Shown here: positions 54,001 to 61,490 of the stretch, one piece after another
How the letters are laid out: each line of letters starts with the position of its first letter
Numbering within the stretch: the stretch's first letter is position 1
NCBI GenBank assembly: GCA_964542875.1
Contig: CAZIWA010000008.1
Location: 1 to 64,000, forward strand
Direction: 5' to 3'
Origin: CAZGOM01 sp964542875
GTDB lineage: Bacteria; Planctomycetota; Phycisphaerae; Phycisphaerales; Phycisphaeraceae
DNA: 64,000 bases
Position numbers and translations under genes: made by a program
Notes under the pieces: model-generated
Seen by the model: the letters and a program-made list of their open reading frames with translations, nothing else
What the model was told of the DNA's origin: nothing
The model's database searches: none

Positions 54001-55702
54001 CGGCCAGTCCGGCTGGTTTAATGTCCAGCCGACTCAAACGGTTGATATCGGCCAGCCCCCCGCCATTTCCTTCCCTCCCGCGCCGCAAAATACCAGCTAC
54101 ACCGTCACTGCTGCGGGTAAATCCACCGCCCTCGCCGCCTCCGCTACATCGCTCCAGGTCTCCTCTCAACCTCAGCTCACCACCGGCGCAAACCTCTGGT
54201 GGTACAAGCTCCAGTCCGCCAACAACGCCGTCGGCCAGGGGGCCATCAGCCTCGACGTCATCGACCCGCTCTCCTTTAGCCCCACTCCAACCCCCACCGC
54301 GGATCAAGCCCTCCTGTTCACCCTGCAAAACGGCTCCGCCAAAACCGCCTACACCGCCAGCCGCATCTCCTGGGACATCGCCGGCCAGGTTGGCGAAGCC
54401 TCCAAAACCCAATCTCTTCCCGCAGGCAATCAGTTCATCCTCACCCTCCCGGCACGCGGCCTCGCTCCCTTCACACCCACCCCGGCCACCGTCTCTGTCG
54501 AATTTAGCGACCGCCCGCCGATCACCCTCAACACCTCGGTCTCTCTCAACGCCATCGCCCATAAATCCACTGCCAACGCGCCCGCCATCACGCTCCCCGC
54601 CGCAGGCCAGGTGCTCTCCGGCAAAATCGCGGACACCGCAGACCTCAGCGCCAGGATCACTCCGCAATGGGACGATCAAAACCTCTATCTCACCATCCAG
54701 GTCACCGATAACAAACCGTCCACCGCGGATAAACTCACCTTCGGCCTCGCCCCAAACACGCCGCCAGGCACGCCAGCCACATCCTGGCAGCTATTTGAGC
54801 TTCCTCTGACCGGCGCAGGTGCAACCCTCACCGGCCTTACCAATGGCGCAACCCCTGCCCCCCTCGCCAACGCAGCCGTCGCGGTCGAAGCCCAAACCTA
54901 CCGCATCACCCTCCCCTGGCCCGCCACCGGGCTCACCCCCAGCGCCGGCCTCGTAAAGCTCGCATTCCTTCTCACCGATCAGGATGACGCCGCCCGGCCC
55001 CCTACGCAGCTCGCATGGGGCCAGGGCCTCTGGCCCGGCCTGGAGCCCGAAGGCTTTAACCTCTGCCGCCTGATGCCCGCCCAGCCGTCTGCTGCGCTCG
55101 CGCAGGCCACCATCACCACCCAGCCGCTCTCTTCGGCGCCTGCCCCTGCCTCTGGACGGCTCATCGCCGACTCCAAAGACGACTATGCCAAAGATCAGGG
55201 TAAGAATGGCTGGTTCTATGGGTACTACAACGGCGATGGCGCTGGTAAGGGTGACGCAAAATTCCCCTCCGGCCCCTACACCGACGATGACTTTCATGAA
55301 ATGACCCAGGTTCAAACCGTCTGGGGCTATAACTGGGGATCCACCTACAAATTCATGGAGCTCACCCGGACCAATGCCCACCCGCAAGCCGTTGAAGGCC
55401 GCCCCGTCTGGGCCGTCCGCCGCTGGGTCAGCAATGTCGAAGGCACCGCACGTCTCTCCGTTACCGTCCGCAGGCCCTCCGGCGACGGCGACGGTGTCGG
55501 CGTCAAAATCCTCCTCGATGGCAAAGTCGTCCTCGCCCGGCTCTACACGGCCAAGCAGAAGAACACCGAAGTCACTTACGAAACCGTCGTCACCCTCAAG
55601 CCCGGCGCAATCGTCGACTTCGCCCTCACGCCCGGCCCCGCCACCGACATCGGTTACGACGCCTCCCAATTCTCCTCCCGCGTCACTCTTTTGAACCCTT
55701 GA
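51056..55702 (+). CDS. Very large secreted multidomain glycosidase, clan GH-A (GH39-like) (1548 aa)
   Basis: A signal peptide (FLALFAVILCLAQSVYA, cleavage near residue 22) is followed by three tandem beta-sandwich modules of about 150 residues (about 30-180, 190-350, 355-505). Each begins with an ADFSKD/TDFSKD/LDFEKD motif and ends with a W-D-x-Q/E-L strand. A fourth beta module precedes a TIM barrel (about 605-970) with acid/base Glu718 in EIWNEYN and nucleophile Glu822 in WCTETG, the pattern of GH39 and related GH-A hydrolases. Beta modules follow, including a family-9-like domain (about 1180-1360), and a terminal module (KNGWFYGYYNGDGAG onward). Start 51056 begins the signal peptide. Substrate unknown. 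Confidence 0.8.
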   Translation: MKPRFLALFAVILCLAQSVYAQDAANAPSSLLLADFSKDNAGFTGQIQRDTTTGQTDKTSGKITGKFDDKTRWVTASRSLDITNEVTGITLWVNSSDADRLTIRVIDATGQSLQQRPSFKPDGTWQKLSVDSLTSGPIFQSWGGANDKIPHFPLKSLDLILEGNSGSKTVWVDNIELQTIGKPKSALDDAGTFTVTDFSKDIGKFTGPIKRDSKISKDENGSGIITGKLSKTGTRWVTVSHPLDLTNEVLALQFWARSEDTPGISARLIDSTGQNFQFRPRFPADGQWHQVVITNLTGGEGFQSFGGANDKSIHFPLQSLSFILEGPDGDHTVWIDQIQLRTKGKPHRPIDDAKPVSLLDFEKDTSPATGPVKRDDQVKRSGSASGLIQADASASQPVTVTFPISLPNEVHQFRFWVFPQNLSALTFRATDSQGLSVARKVRLDSKLSGTWQEVVIDDLTSPQSKILWPLKSISLFIEPKDIKSDRASVWVDDVQALVNPTLFIPDLRVEQPQLGNIYTVGESPRIYVRTKAATAKWTIENFFGAVLDSGSAPVKDGLVEIAPPITAQGYYHVTVDTFSTDAKPYKSTETSFGIISAHDISKMPDSPFGAMTHFAQRWPTDILDLLAKLGVTSIRDELYWNVVEAKPNEFNFETYDPYMARCKELGIEPLIVMSFANKNYDDNKTPYTQAGFDAYARYGQEILKRYPDQVKTLEIWNEYNGSFCNGPATEDRPRFYSQMLATAFKKLKESNPNVKILGGAAVLLPLPWYEGIAKNGGLKAMDAAVIHPYRGQPEGVDEDIQELQDLVKKYNDGKSIPIWCTETGFHDKENVNGRDNVARNLPRMMTLLLAAKVEKIHWYLARDYDNFVTMGLLRAPDSPWGRYAVTPAYVAYSTLIDQLYAASFVKREEPAGRVRLYRFSKNNQDKIVAWATTPSQVTVLADAPFTVTDMMGGQTTLTPINGQAFLTLNEHTVYLTGVIKGFGQSGWFNVQPTQTVDIGQPPAISFPPAPQNTSYTVTAAGKSTALAASATSLQVSSQPQLTTGANLWWYKLQSANNAVGQGAISLDVIDPLSFSPTPTPTADQALLFTLQNGSAKTAYTASRISWDIAGQVGEASKTQSLPAGNQFILTLPARGLAPFTPTPATVSVEFSDRPPITLNTSVSLNAIAHKSTANAPAITLPAAGQVLSGKIADTADLSARITPQWDDQNLYLTIQVTDNKPSTADKLTFGLAPNTPPGTPATSWQLFELPLTGAGATLTGLTNGATPAPLANAAVAVEAQTYRITLPWPATGLTPSAGLVKLAFLLTDQDDAARPPTQLAWGQGLWPGLEPEGFNLCRLMPAQPSAALAQATITTQPLSSAPAPASGRLIADSKDDYAKDQGKNGWFYGYYNGDGAGKGDAKFPSGPYTDDDFHEMTQVQTVWGYNWGSTYKFMELTRTNAHPQAVEGRPVWAVRRWVSNVEGTARLSVTVRRPSGDGDGVGVKILLDGKVVLARLYTAKQKNTEVTYETVVTLKPGAIVDFALTPGPATDIGYDASQFSSRVTLLNP

Positions 55703-55741
55703 TCGCGCCATCCGCGTCTAAAACGAAATCCGGACCCTGCC

Positions 55742-58441
55742 ATGCCCAATGCCATCAAGCGCACCGCAAACATGCTGGCCTTTGTAGCGGTGCTCGCTCT
55801 TTCGGCCTCAGCCCACGCCCAAACCACAGCCCCCGCACCGCTGCCTCAGGCCACCGCCAGCCAGCTCGGCAACGTCTTCCTTTTGGGCGAACCCATCACC
55901 CTCCGCATCCCCACCTCCGCGGCGCAGGTCACGTGGTCTGCCCGTGACGCCTGGGGTCAATCCGTCGCCTCCGGCACCGCCAATGCCGCTGACAATCAAG
56001 CCGTTCTCACCCTGCCCAACCTCGCCGCCGGCTATTACGCCATCACCCTCCAGGCCCCAGGCGGCCCCGCTGCTTCCCGCGTCACCGTCCTCCCTCCCGT
56101 CGACCTCGCAAAAATCAACGACTCCTTTTTCGGCGCAATGACTCACTTCTCCGCCGGTTGGGATTCTGATCTGACCGCCCCCCTGGCCCGTGCAGGCATC
56201 AAAAATCTCCGCGAAGAGCTCTTCTGGGACCGGCTGGAATCCACACCCGGGCAGTTCGCCATTCCGCAGAACTTTCAGACCTACCTCGACCAGTTCAAAG
56301 CTCATCACATCACCCAGCTTGCGCCGCTCACTTTCGGCCACGGCTCCTACGACGCCATCCCCGGCATACCGCTTTACAAAATGGCCCCCTACACCCCCGG
56401 GGGCTTTGAGGCCTACGCCCGTTACGGGCAGAATCTGCTCCGCCTGGTGCCCCAGATTCCCGCCGTCGAAGTCTGGAACGAATACAACGGCGGATTCGCC
56501 GCCGGCCCCGCCGACGGCAAGCCCGCCGTCTATGCGCAAATGCTCAAGCACGCCTACCTCGCCATTAAAAAAGATCACCCGCAGGTAAAAGTCCTCGCCG
56601 GCTCCACCATCGGCATTCCCATCGGCTGGTTTGAAGACCTCTTTAAAAACGACGGCCTGAAATACTGCGACGCCATCTCCGTCCACCCCTACGGCTACAC
56701 CCGCGAGCCCGAATCGCTCCTCCCCGCCATCGAATCCCTGCGCGCGCTCATTCGCCAATACAACAACGGCAAAGACCTCCCCCTCTGGGCCACCGAGCAG
56801 GGCTACTACCTCATCGCCCCCGGCTCCACCGGCAATCGCGCCCCTCTCACTGAACACATCAAGGCCTGCTACCTGGTCCGCTGCTGGGTTCTCTTCATGG
56901 CCAACGGCTTTGAAAAGAGCTTCTGGTACCTCGCCCGCAATGACCAGCACTTCGGCACCATGGGCCTCATGGGCACCCCGCAGGACCCCGCGGGTCGCTA
57001 CGCAACACTCCCCGCCCTCACCGCGTACGGCATCCTCATCCGCCAGCTTCAGGACGCCGCTTTCAAAGAGCGTGAAACGACCCCGCCGGACACCTACAGC
57101 TATCGCTTTGAGAAAAACGGTCAGCCGTTGCGCGTGCTCTGGAGCACCAGCCCTGCCGATGTCGCGCTTAAGTCCAAGGACCCGCTTCAAGTCACCGACC
57201 TCATGGGCCGCGCCACCACGCTTCACCCCGTCGATGGTGCTCTCCACCTTCGCCTCTCGGATGCGCCGCTCTACCTCTCTGGCCCGGCGGGCGCCCCAAC
57301 CCTAAGCACCTGCTTCAACATGGCCGCACCGGCTCGGGTCGCCCAAGGCGAGCAATACAACCTGTCCCTGCCAAACCTCGCGCAATCAGGCCTCCCGGTT
57401 GATGCCTACGCCCTCCAGGTCCGAGGGCGTTCATTCACTCCCCAGGCCGATAAGCTCACCGCATCACTGCCGGTTGATGATCAGGACGGCCTGCAATGGT
57501 CCCAGTGGACGCTCACCCATGCGGGCAAACCCGTTTACCTGGGCATCGCTCGCAGCCTCGTTGCGCAGCCTCTTGCGGTCGACCGCTTCCTCCGCCTCGC
57601 TGACGATCACACGCTCCAGGCCATCGTCGTCAATGCTTCTTCAAACCAGCCCGCCCACATCACCGGCGCGAGCTTTTCAGCAGGCGATCAAGCCCAGCAG
57701 CAAGGCCTCAGCGTCACCGTTTCTCCTGGGGAACAAACCGCCATTAACCTCCCCATCAAAGCTCTGGCGCCCTGGAAACTCACCCAGGCCTCCGTTGATC
57801 TTTCCGTGCAATCCGCATCGCCCCTCAAAGCCGCCAGCCCGATTTCCTTCAATCCCGTCAAGCATTTAACACCGGTCATCGATGCCGATCTGTCAGATTG
57901 GCAAGCCCTGCCCGCGGCATCGCTTGATGACGCCACGTTCAAGAAACTCGCCGCCCAGTGGACCGGCAAGGAAGACCTCTCCGGCTGGTTTAAGCTCGCC
58001 TGGGATGACCAATACCTCTACTTCGCCGCGGAAGTTCAAGACGACACCTTCGATCAGCAGCACATCGGCTCAGGCACATGGAAAGGCGACTGCTTCCAGC
58101 TCGGCATCGCCTTTGCCCCGCCTTGGGCGTCAGGTGCATGGAACTTTGAGCACGCCGAAATCGGCGTCGCCCTCACCCCCGCTGGCCCGGAGGCCTACAA
58201 AACCTCCGCGGCAGGCGGCCCCATGCCCAACACCAAAACCGCCATTAAACGGATCGGCAATATCACCCGATACGAAACCGCTCTGGCCTGGTCAGACCTG
58301 GGCATCACCAAACCCCAGGCACAAAACATCAGCTTCGGGCTCTTCCTGAACGATGCGGACAACGCCGGCCGCCGCGGTTATCTCCAATGGGCCGACATCA
58401 AGCGCGTCGACAACATGCAGCCTTTGACTCTGCAAAAATAA
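55742..58441 (+). CDS. Secreted clan GH-A glycosidase with CBM9-like domain (899 aa)
   Basis: Signal peptide (MLAFVAVLALSASAHA, cleavage near residue 26), a beta module (about 40-120), then a TIM barrel related to that of the preceding protein (about 125-450): SFFGAMTHFSAGW, NLREELFWDRLE, acid/base Glu247 in EVWNEYN and nucleophile Glu352 in WATEQG. The C-terminal 190 residues form a family-9-like carbohydrate-binding fold (VIDADLSDWQALPA, KLAWDDQYLYFAAEVQDDTF). It lies 39 bases after the larger glycosidase on the same strand, so one transcript and a shared substrate are likely. Probably a GH39-like enzyme; substrate unknown. Confidence 0.82.
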   Translation: MPNAIKRTANMLAFVAVLALSASAHAQTTAPAPLPQATASQLGNVFLLGEPITLRIPTSAAQVTWSARDAWGQSVASGTANAADNQAVLTLPNLAAGYYAITLQAPGGPAASRVTVLPPVDLAKINDSFFGAMTHFSAGWDSDLTAPLARAGIKNLREELFWDRLESTPGQFAIPQNFQTYLDQFKAHHITQLAPLTFGHGSYDAIPGIPLYKMAPYTPGGFEAYARYGQNLLRLVPQIPAVEVWNEYNGGFAAGPADGKPAVYAQMLKHAYLAIKKDHPQVKVLAGSTIGIPIGWFEDLFKNDGLKYCDAISVHPYGYTREPESLLPAIESLRALIRQYNNGKDLPLWATEQGYYLIAPGSTGNRAPLTEHIKACYLVRCWVLFMANGFEKSFWYLARNDQHFGTMGLMGTPQDPAGRYATLPALTAYGILIRQLQDAAFKERETTPPDTYSYRFEKNGQPLRVLWSTSPADVALKSKDPLQVTDLMGRATTLHPVDGALHLRLSDAPLYLSGPAGAPTLSTCFNMAAPARVAQGEQYNLSLPNLAQSGLPVDAYALQVRGRSFTPQADKLTASLPVDDQDGLQWSQWTLTHAGKPVYLGIARSLVAQPLAVDRFLRLADDHTLQAIVVNASSNQPAHITGASFSAGDQAQQQGLSVTVSPGEQTAINLPIKALAPWKLTQASVDLSVQSASPLKAASPISFNPVKHLTPVIDADLSDWQALPAASLDDATFKKLAAQWTGKEDLSGWFKLAWDDQYLYFAAEVQDDTFDQQHIGSGTWKGDCFQLGIAFAPPWASGAWNFEHAEIGVALTPAGPEAYKTSAAGGPMPNTKTAIKRIGNITRYETALAWSDLGITKPQAQNISFGLFLNDADNAGRRGYLQWADIKRVDNMQPLTLQK

Positions 58442-58448
58442 CCCGACC

Positions 58449-60098
58449 TCACCGCCCGCCCCCATCGGTCCGAAACGGCGCTGCGGGCAACCCTGCTTTG
58501 TTGAACAAATCCGTCACCGGATAGTCCTCCCACGCGTAGCGCACCGCCGCCGGCGCTGCCACCTCGGCACTCTTCACCAGCACCGTCTCACCTTCCACCA
58601 CAACCTCCGCGGGCACAAACTTCCCATCCGCTCCCGCCACCATAAACCCCGGCGGCTTTCCCCCGCTCACCAGCCCGCCCGCGGCGTTATCAAACGTGAT
58701 CCTCACCGCGCCTCCTTCCACCTTCATCGACCTGTAAACCGGCCCCATGGCAACCATCTCTTTCCCATACGCATGCTTGAGCGCCAGCAGCGCCAACCGC
58801 TGCCCCACCGGCTCTTTGTTGGTGGGATGAAGGTCGCCGTTATCCACGGTCGCCGTATCGATCGTCACCGCCACATGCACGTTGGGCACACGCTTCGCCA
58901 GTTTCATCTGCGCTTCCCGAAACGCCGCCCACCCGGGCTGCCCTGGCCGATTTTTATAGTTGGGTAACTGCACCATCAGAAACGGGAACTCTCCCACACC
59001 CCACCGCGCACGCCAGTCCTCGATCAGCAGCCGCATCGTCTCCTCGTACGCTCCCAGTCGCCCCACATTGGATTCCCCCTGGTACCAGATCGCCCCTTTC
59101 ACCGGGTACGACGTCATCGGCCCGATCACACTGTTGAACGCGCTCGCCGGCACATCGATCGTCCCTGGCAGCGGCGGCGCCGGCCGCGGAAAATCCATAA
59201 GCAGCGCCGGGAACTTTTTCCCCGGCTCCTTCCCTTCCTTGGCTGCTTTCTCCCCCGCCGCCCGCCAATCCCGAAACTTCTGCGCATACGCCTCACGCGT
59301 CACCGGCGCTCCATCCACCTCCAGCATGTTCTTGGGGTCCTGGGTCGATACTTTCACCCCCTCATGCACCTTGTCCCACACCCCAAGATACGCCTTGAGC
59401 CCAGGATCATTCTCCATCGCCGACCGGCTCATCCAGATTTCCGCCATCGACCCAGACACCGAACTCCCCACCAGCCCCACCGGAACCTGCGCGTTTTTGT
59501 TCACCTCACGGGCAAAATAATACGCCACCGCGGACATATTCTGGACCATCTTCGGCTCCACCTCCTGCCACCCTCCGCTGGCCCTCTCAAGCGGCTCCCT
59601 GGCAGCCGAATAATGCGCCCCAAACACTCGAATTTCAGGGTATTTCGCGCTTTCCGCTTCCTTCTGCCCCCCCCGCGCCTTCCCCAGCGTCATGGCCATG
59701 TTCGACTGCCCCGCAAACACCCACACATCCCCCACCAGCACATTCCTGAACGTCACCGTATTTCGCGGGCCCGCGATCTTCATCTCCCGCGCCTGCGCGC
59801 TAGCCTCCAGCGGTCCCACAGACATCGACCAGCGCCCCGCGCTGTCTACTTCGCACGTCCGTTCGTCCCCCGCGAACGCCAGCTTTAGCTTCTCTCCCGG
59901 CCCCGCCGTCCCTTTCACCGTGATGGGCACCCCGCGCTGCAGCACCATGTTGCTGCCAAACATCCCCTCCACCTGCACGCTTACAGGCTTCGCCGAAGTG
60001 AACGCCGGCTTGGTTTCCTGCGCCAATGCTGCCGCCAATGGCACGCACACCACACCCAACACCACACACGCGATGACGATTGGCCATTTGCGTTGCAT
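58449..60098 (-). CDS. Sialate O-acetylesterase-like SGNH hydrolase, secreted (549 aa)
   Basis: Removes O-acetyl groups from glycans. The family hallmarks are VWVFAGQSNMAMTL (nucleophile Ser, about residue 126), AIWYQGESNVGR (oxyanion and substrate block) and a DLHPTNKEPVGQ motif giving the Asp-His pair. The N-terminus has a signal peptide (IVIACVVLGVVCVPLAAALA, cleavage near 26). ATG at 60098 has AAAGGA; the longer frame to 60344 is not family-like. A GH-A pair converges on it with a seven-base gap, and an operator of the same family lies upstream. It would remove acetyl groups that block the glycosidases. Confidence 0.88.
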   Translation of the reverse strand: MQRKWPIVIACVVLGVVCVPLAAALAQETKPAFTSAKPVSVQVEGMFGSNMVLQRGVPITVKGTAGPGEKLKLAFAGDERTCEVDSAGRWSMSVGPLEASAQAREMKIAGPRNTVTFRNVLVGDVWVFAGQSNMAMTLGKARGGQKEAESAKYPEIRVFGAHYSAAREPLERASGGWQEVEPKMVQNMSAVAYYFAREVNKNAQVPVGLVGSSVSGSMAEIWMSRSAMENDPGLKAYLGVWDKVHEGVKVSTQDPKNMLEVDGAPVTREAYAQKFRDWRAAGEKAAKEGKEPGKKFPALLMDFPRPAPPLPGTIDVPASAFNSVIGPMTSYPVKGAIWYQGESNVGRLGAYEETMRLLIEDWRARWGVGEFPFLMVQLPNYKNRPGQPGWAAFREAQMKLAKRVPNVHVAVTIDTATVDNGDLHPTNKEPVGQRLALLALKHAYGKEMVAMGPVYRSMKVEGGAVRITFDNAAGGLVSGGKPPGFMVAGADGKFVPAEVVVEGETVLVKSAEVAAPAAVRYAWEDYPVTDLFNKAGLPAAPFRTDGGGR

Positions 60099-60162
60099 GC
60101 ACCGAATCCTTTCAAGAATTCTCAAAAAACAGCGCCAGGTCGCGCAGGGTTGGAACACTTCA

Positions 60163-60181
60163 TTAATATCGATATAGATAC
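60163..60181 (-). promoter_or_regulatory. Operator TTAATATCGATATAGATAC before the esterase gene
   Basis: The palindrome ATATCGATAT is followed by AGA as in the other sites. On the - strand TTCGAC and TATTAA spaced by 16 bases flank it, a weak promoter with the operator in its spacer. It ends 65 bases before the start codon. Confidence 0.55.
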
Positions 60182-60284
60182 TACGTCGAAAATCCAGAAG
60201 AAAACCAAAAATAATCACAAAACTAAGCCTGAATCCATCTTTCAAGCCGATGAAAATTATCTTCTCATTACAGCTTGATTTCCG

Positions 60285-60327
60285 TTGACTGCCTTGCCCA
60301 CTTCTCATATTATATCGATATAGAGTC
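60285..60327 (+). promoter_or_regulatory. Strong promoter with overlapping operator, pseudopilin side
   Basis: TTGACT (60285-60290), exactly 17 bases, then TATTAT (60308-60313). The operator TTATATCGATATAGAGTC (60310-60327) starts inside the -10 box and covers the expected start point, as for a classical repressor. Transcription would read the pseudopilin gene at 60540 after a leader of about 220 bases. Confidence 0.65.
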
Positions 60328-60539
60328 GGTTCCCAGCCAAACACAACCCATCACCTCCGCCTTGCATACGCGTCATTTTTCACGCGCATGCACCGCGCAA
60401 CCTCAACTGCCCTTTCGACTCTAGGCCATCGATCTGTTTGTTCGTCTGATGACCGTCTGCGTTCCAAGGTTCCAACCAAGTTCGAACATCTCAGCACGAC
60501 CCTGAAAAGTCGAACTTCCACGCCCGCAAGGAGCTTGGC

Positions 60540-61403
60540 ATGAGTACGCCGCACCGCAATCATCCCCTTTTAGCAGTCAGGCATTTGCGCCGTGGTTTTA
60601 CGCTCATTGAAGTGATTGTCGTCGTCGCCATTGTCGCCACACTCGTTGCCCTGCTCATCCCCGCCATCAACAATGCCCGCCTCACGGCGCAAGCCGTTCA
60701 ATGCTCCACCAATCAGCGTGCCTGTCTGCAGCTTTTTGGCACTTACGCCGCGGATTACAAGGGGTGGATCTTCCCTCTGGGCCGGTGGAATACGGGTTCC
60801 GGCCCTGATGTCTTCCAATACTGGACACAGCCCCTTGTGTCGGGAAATTACATCGACGACACGCGTGCGTTCCTCTGCCCCTCTTACCCGCCCAAAGCCT
60901 ACTCCACCGGTGCCGCCCACATCAGTTACGGCGTAAACATCGACAACGATCAGATGCAGTACGACACGCGCAACACCATCGGCCACCCCCGGATGTACTA
61001 CACCCGACGGGTCCCAGCACCACTGGACAGCGCCCCCTTTGCCGGCCCCTACCTCAATAACTCCCGAGCCCTCACCTTCCAGCGCTTCTTGGAACCGCCG
61101 CCGCTGGCGGAGGCCTACTCCGTATCGCTTCGCGGCACCGGCCCCACGTTCCCCATCTTCATGGGCGACACCCTCAACACCGCCACCACCAACGCCTCAG
61201 GCGGCCGTCAGTACGCCACCTTCACACCTCAGGAACCTTCCGCAGCCAGCTCTTCCAACGGCGAAATCCACCTTCGCCACCTGCGCACCGCGGTAGTAGG
61301 CTTCTTTGACGGGCACGCCGAACGCCTCACCTCTCAAACCATCCGGCCCTACGGCGTCACCGTTGTCTGGACGCAGGAAGAAACCATCTTCACCATCCCC
61401 TGA
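60540..61403 (+). CDS. Type II pseudopilin with H-X9-DG motif (287 aa)
   Basis: A longer basic leader than its relatives (to RRG at residue 19) precedes FTLIEVIVVVAIVATLVALL (about 20-39), PAINNARLTAQAVQC, and a canonical H-X9-DG (RHLRTAVVGFFDGHAE) near the C-terminus. AAGGAG lies seven bases before ATG. It shares the ATCGATATAGA operator family with the glycosidase and esterase genes, the second case in the window of a pseudopilin tied to a glycan module. A terminator follows. Function within a secretion or adhesion fibre is unknown. Confidence 0.88.
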   Translation: MSTPHRNHPLLAVRHLRRGFTLIEVIVVVAIVATLVALLIPAINNARLTAQAVQCSTNQRACLQLFGTYAADYKGWIFPLGRWNTGSGPDVFQYWTQPLVSGNYIDDTRAFLCPSYPPKAYSTGAAHISYGVNIDNDQMQYDTRNTIGHPRMYYTRRVPAPLDSAPFAGPYLNNSRALTFQRFLEPPPLAEAYSVSLRGTGPTFPIFMGDTLNTATTNASGGRQYATFTPQEPSAASSSNGEIHLRHLRTAVVGFFDGHAERLTSQTIRPYGVTVVWTQEETIFTIP

Positions 61404-61432
61404 CAAATTAAAAATCTCCTCAGTTTCCAATG

Positions 61433-61468
61433 AAAGACACCCGCTGAATGCTCAGCGGGTGTCTTTTT
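61433..61468. terminator. Bidirectional terminator between pseudopilin and HtrA genes
   Basis: AAAGACACCCGCTGA atg CTCAGCGGGTGTCTTTTT, with an A-run on one side and a T-run on the other. Convergent genes end on both sides. Confidence 0.92.
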
Positions 61469-61490
61469 ATGATCGATTCAACTGCCCCAA

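Larger units (their letters stand above)
60099..60539. other. Divergent control region of the esterase and pseudopilin
   Basis: 441 bases with no gene. Two operators (60163-60181 and 60310-60327) and a strong + strand promoter are listed separately. The remaining 200 bases form a long 5' leader of the pseudopilin in which no riboswitch or attenuator was recognised. Confidence 0.6.

Noticed and set aside
60099..60344. 82-codon N-terminal extension of the esterase
   Set aside because: It covers the promoter and operator region and precedes a perfect signal peptide start.
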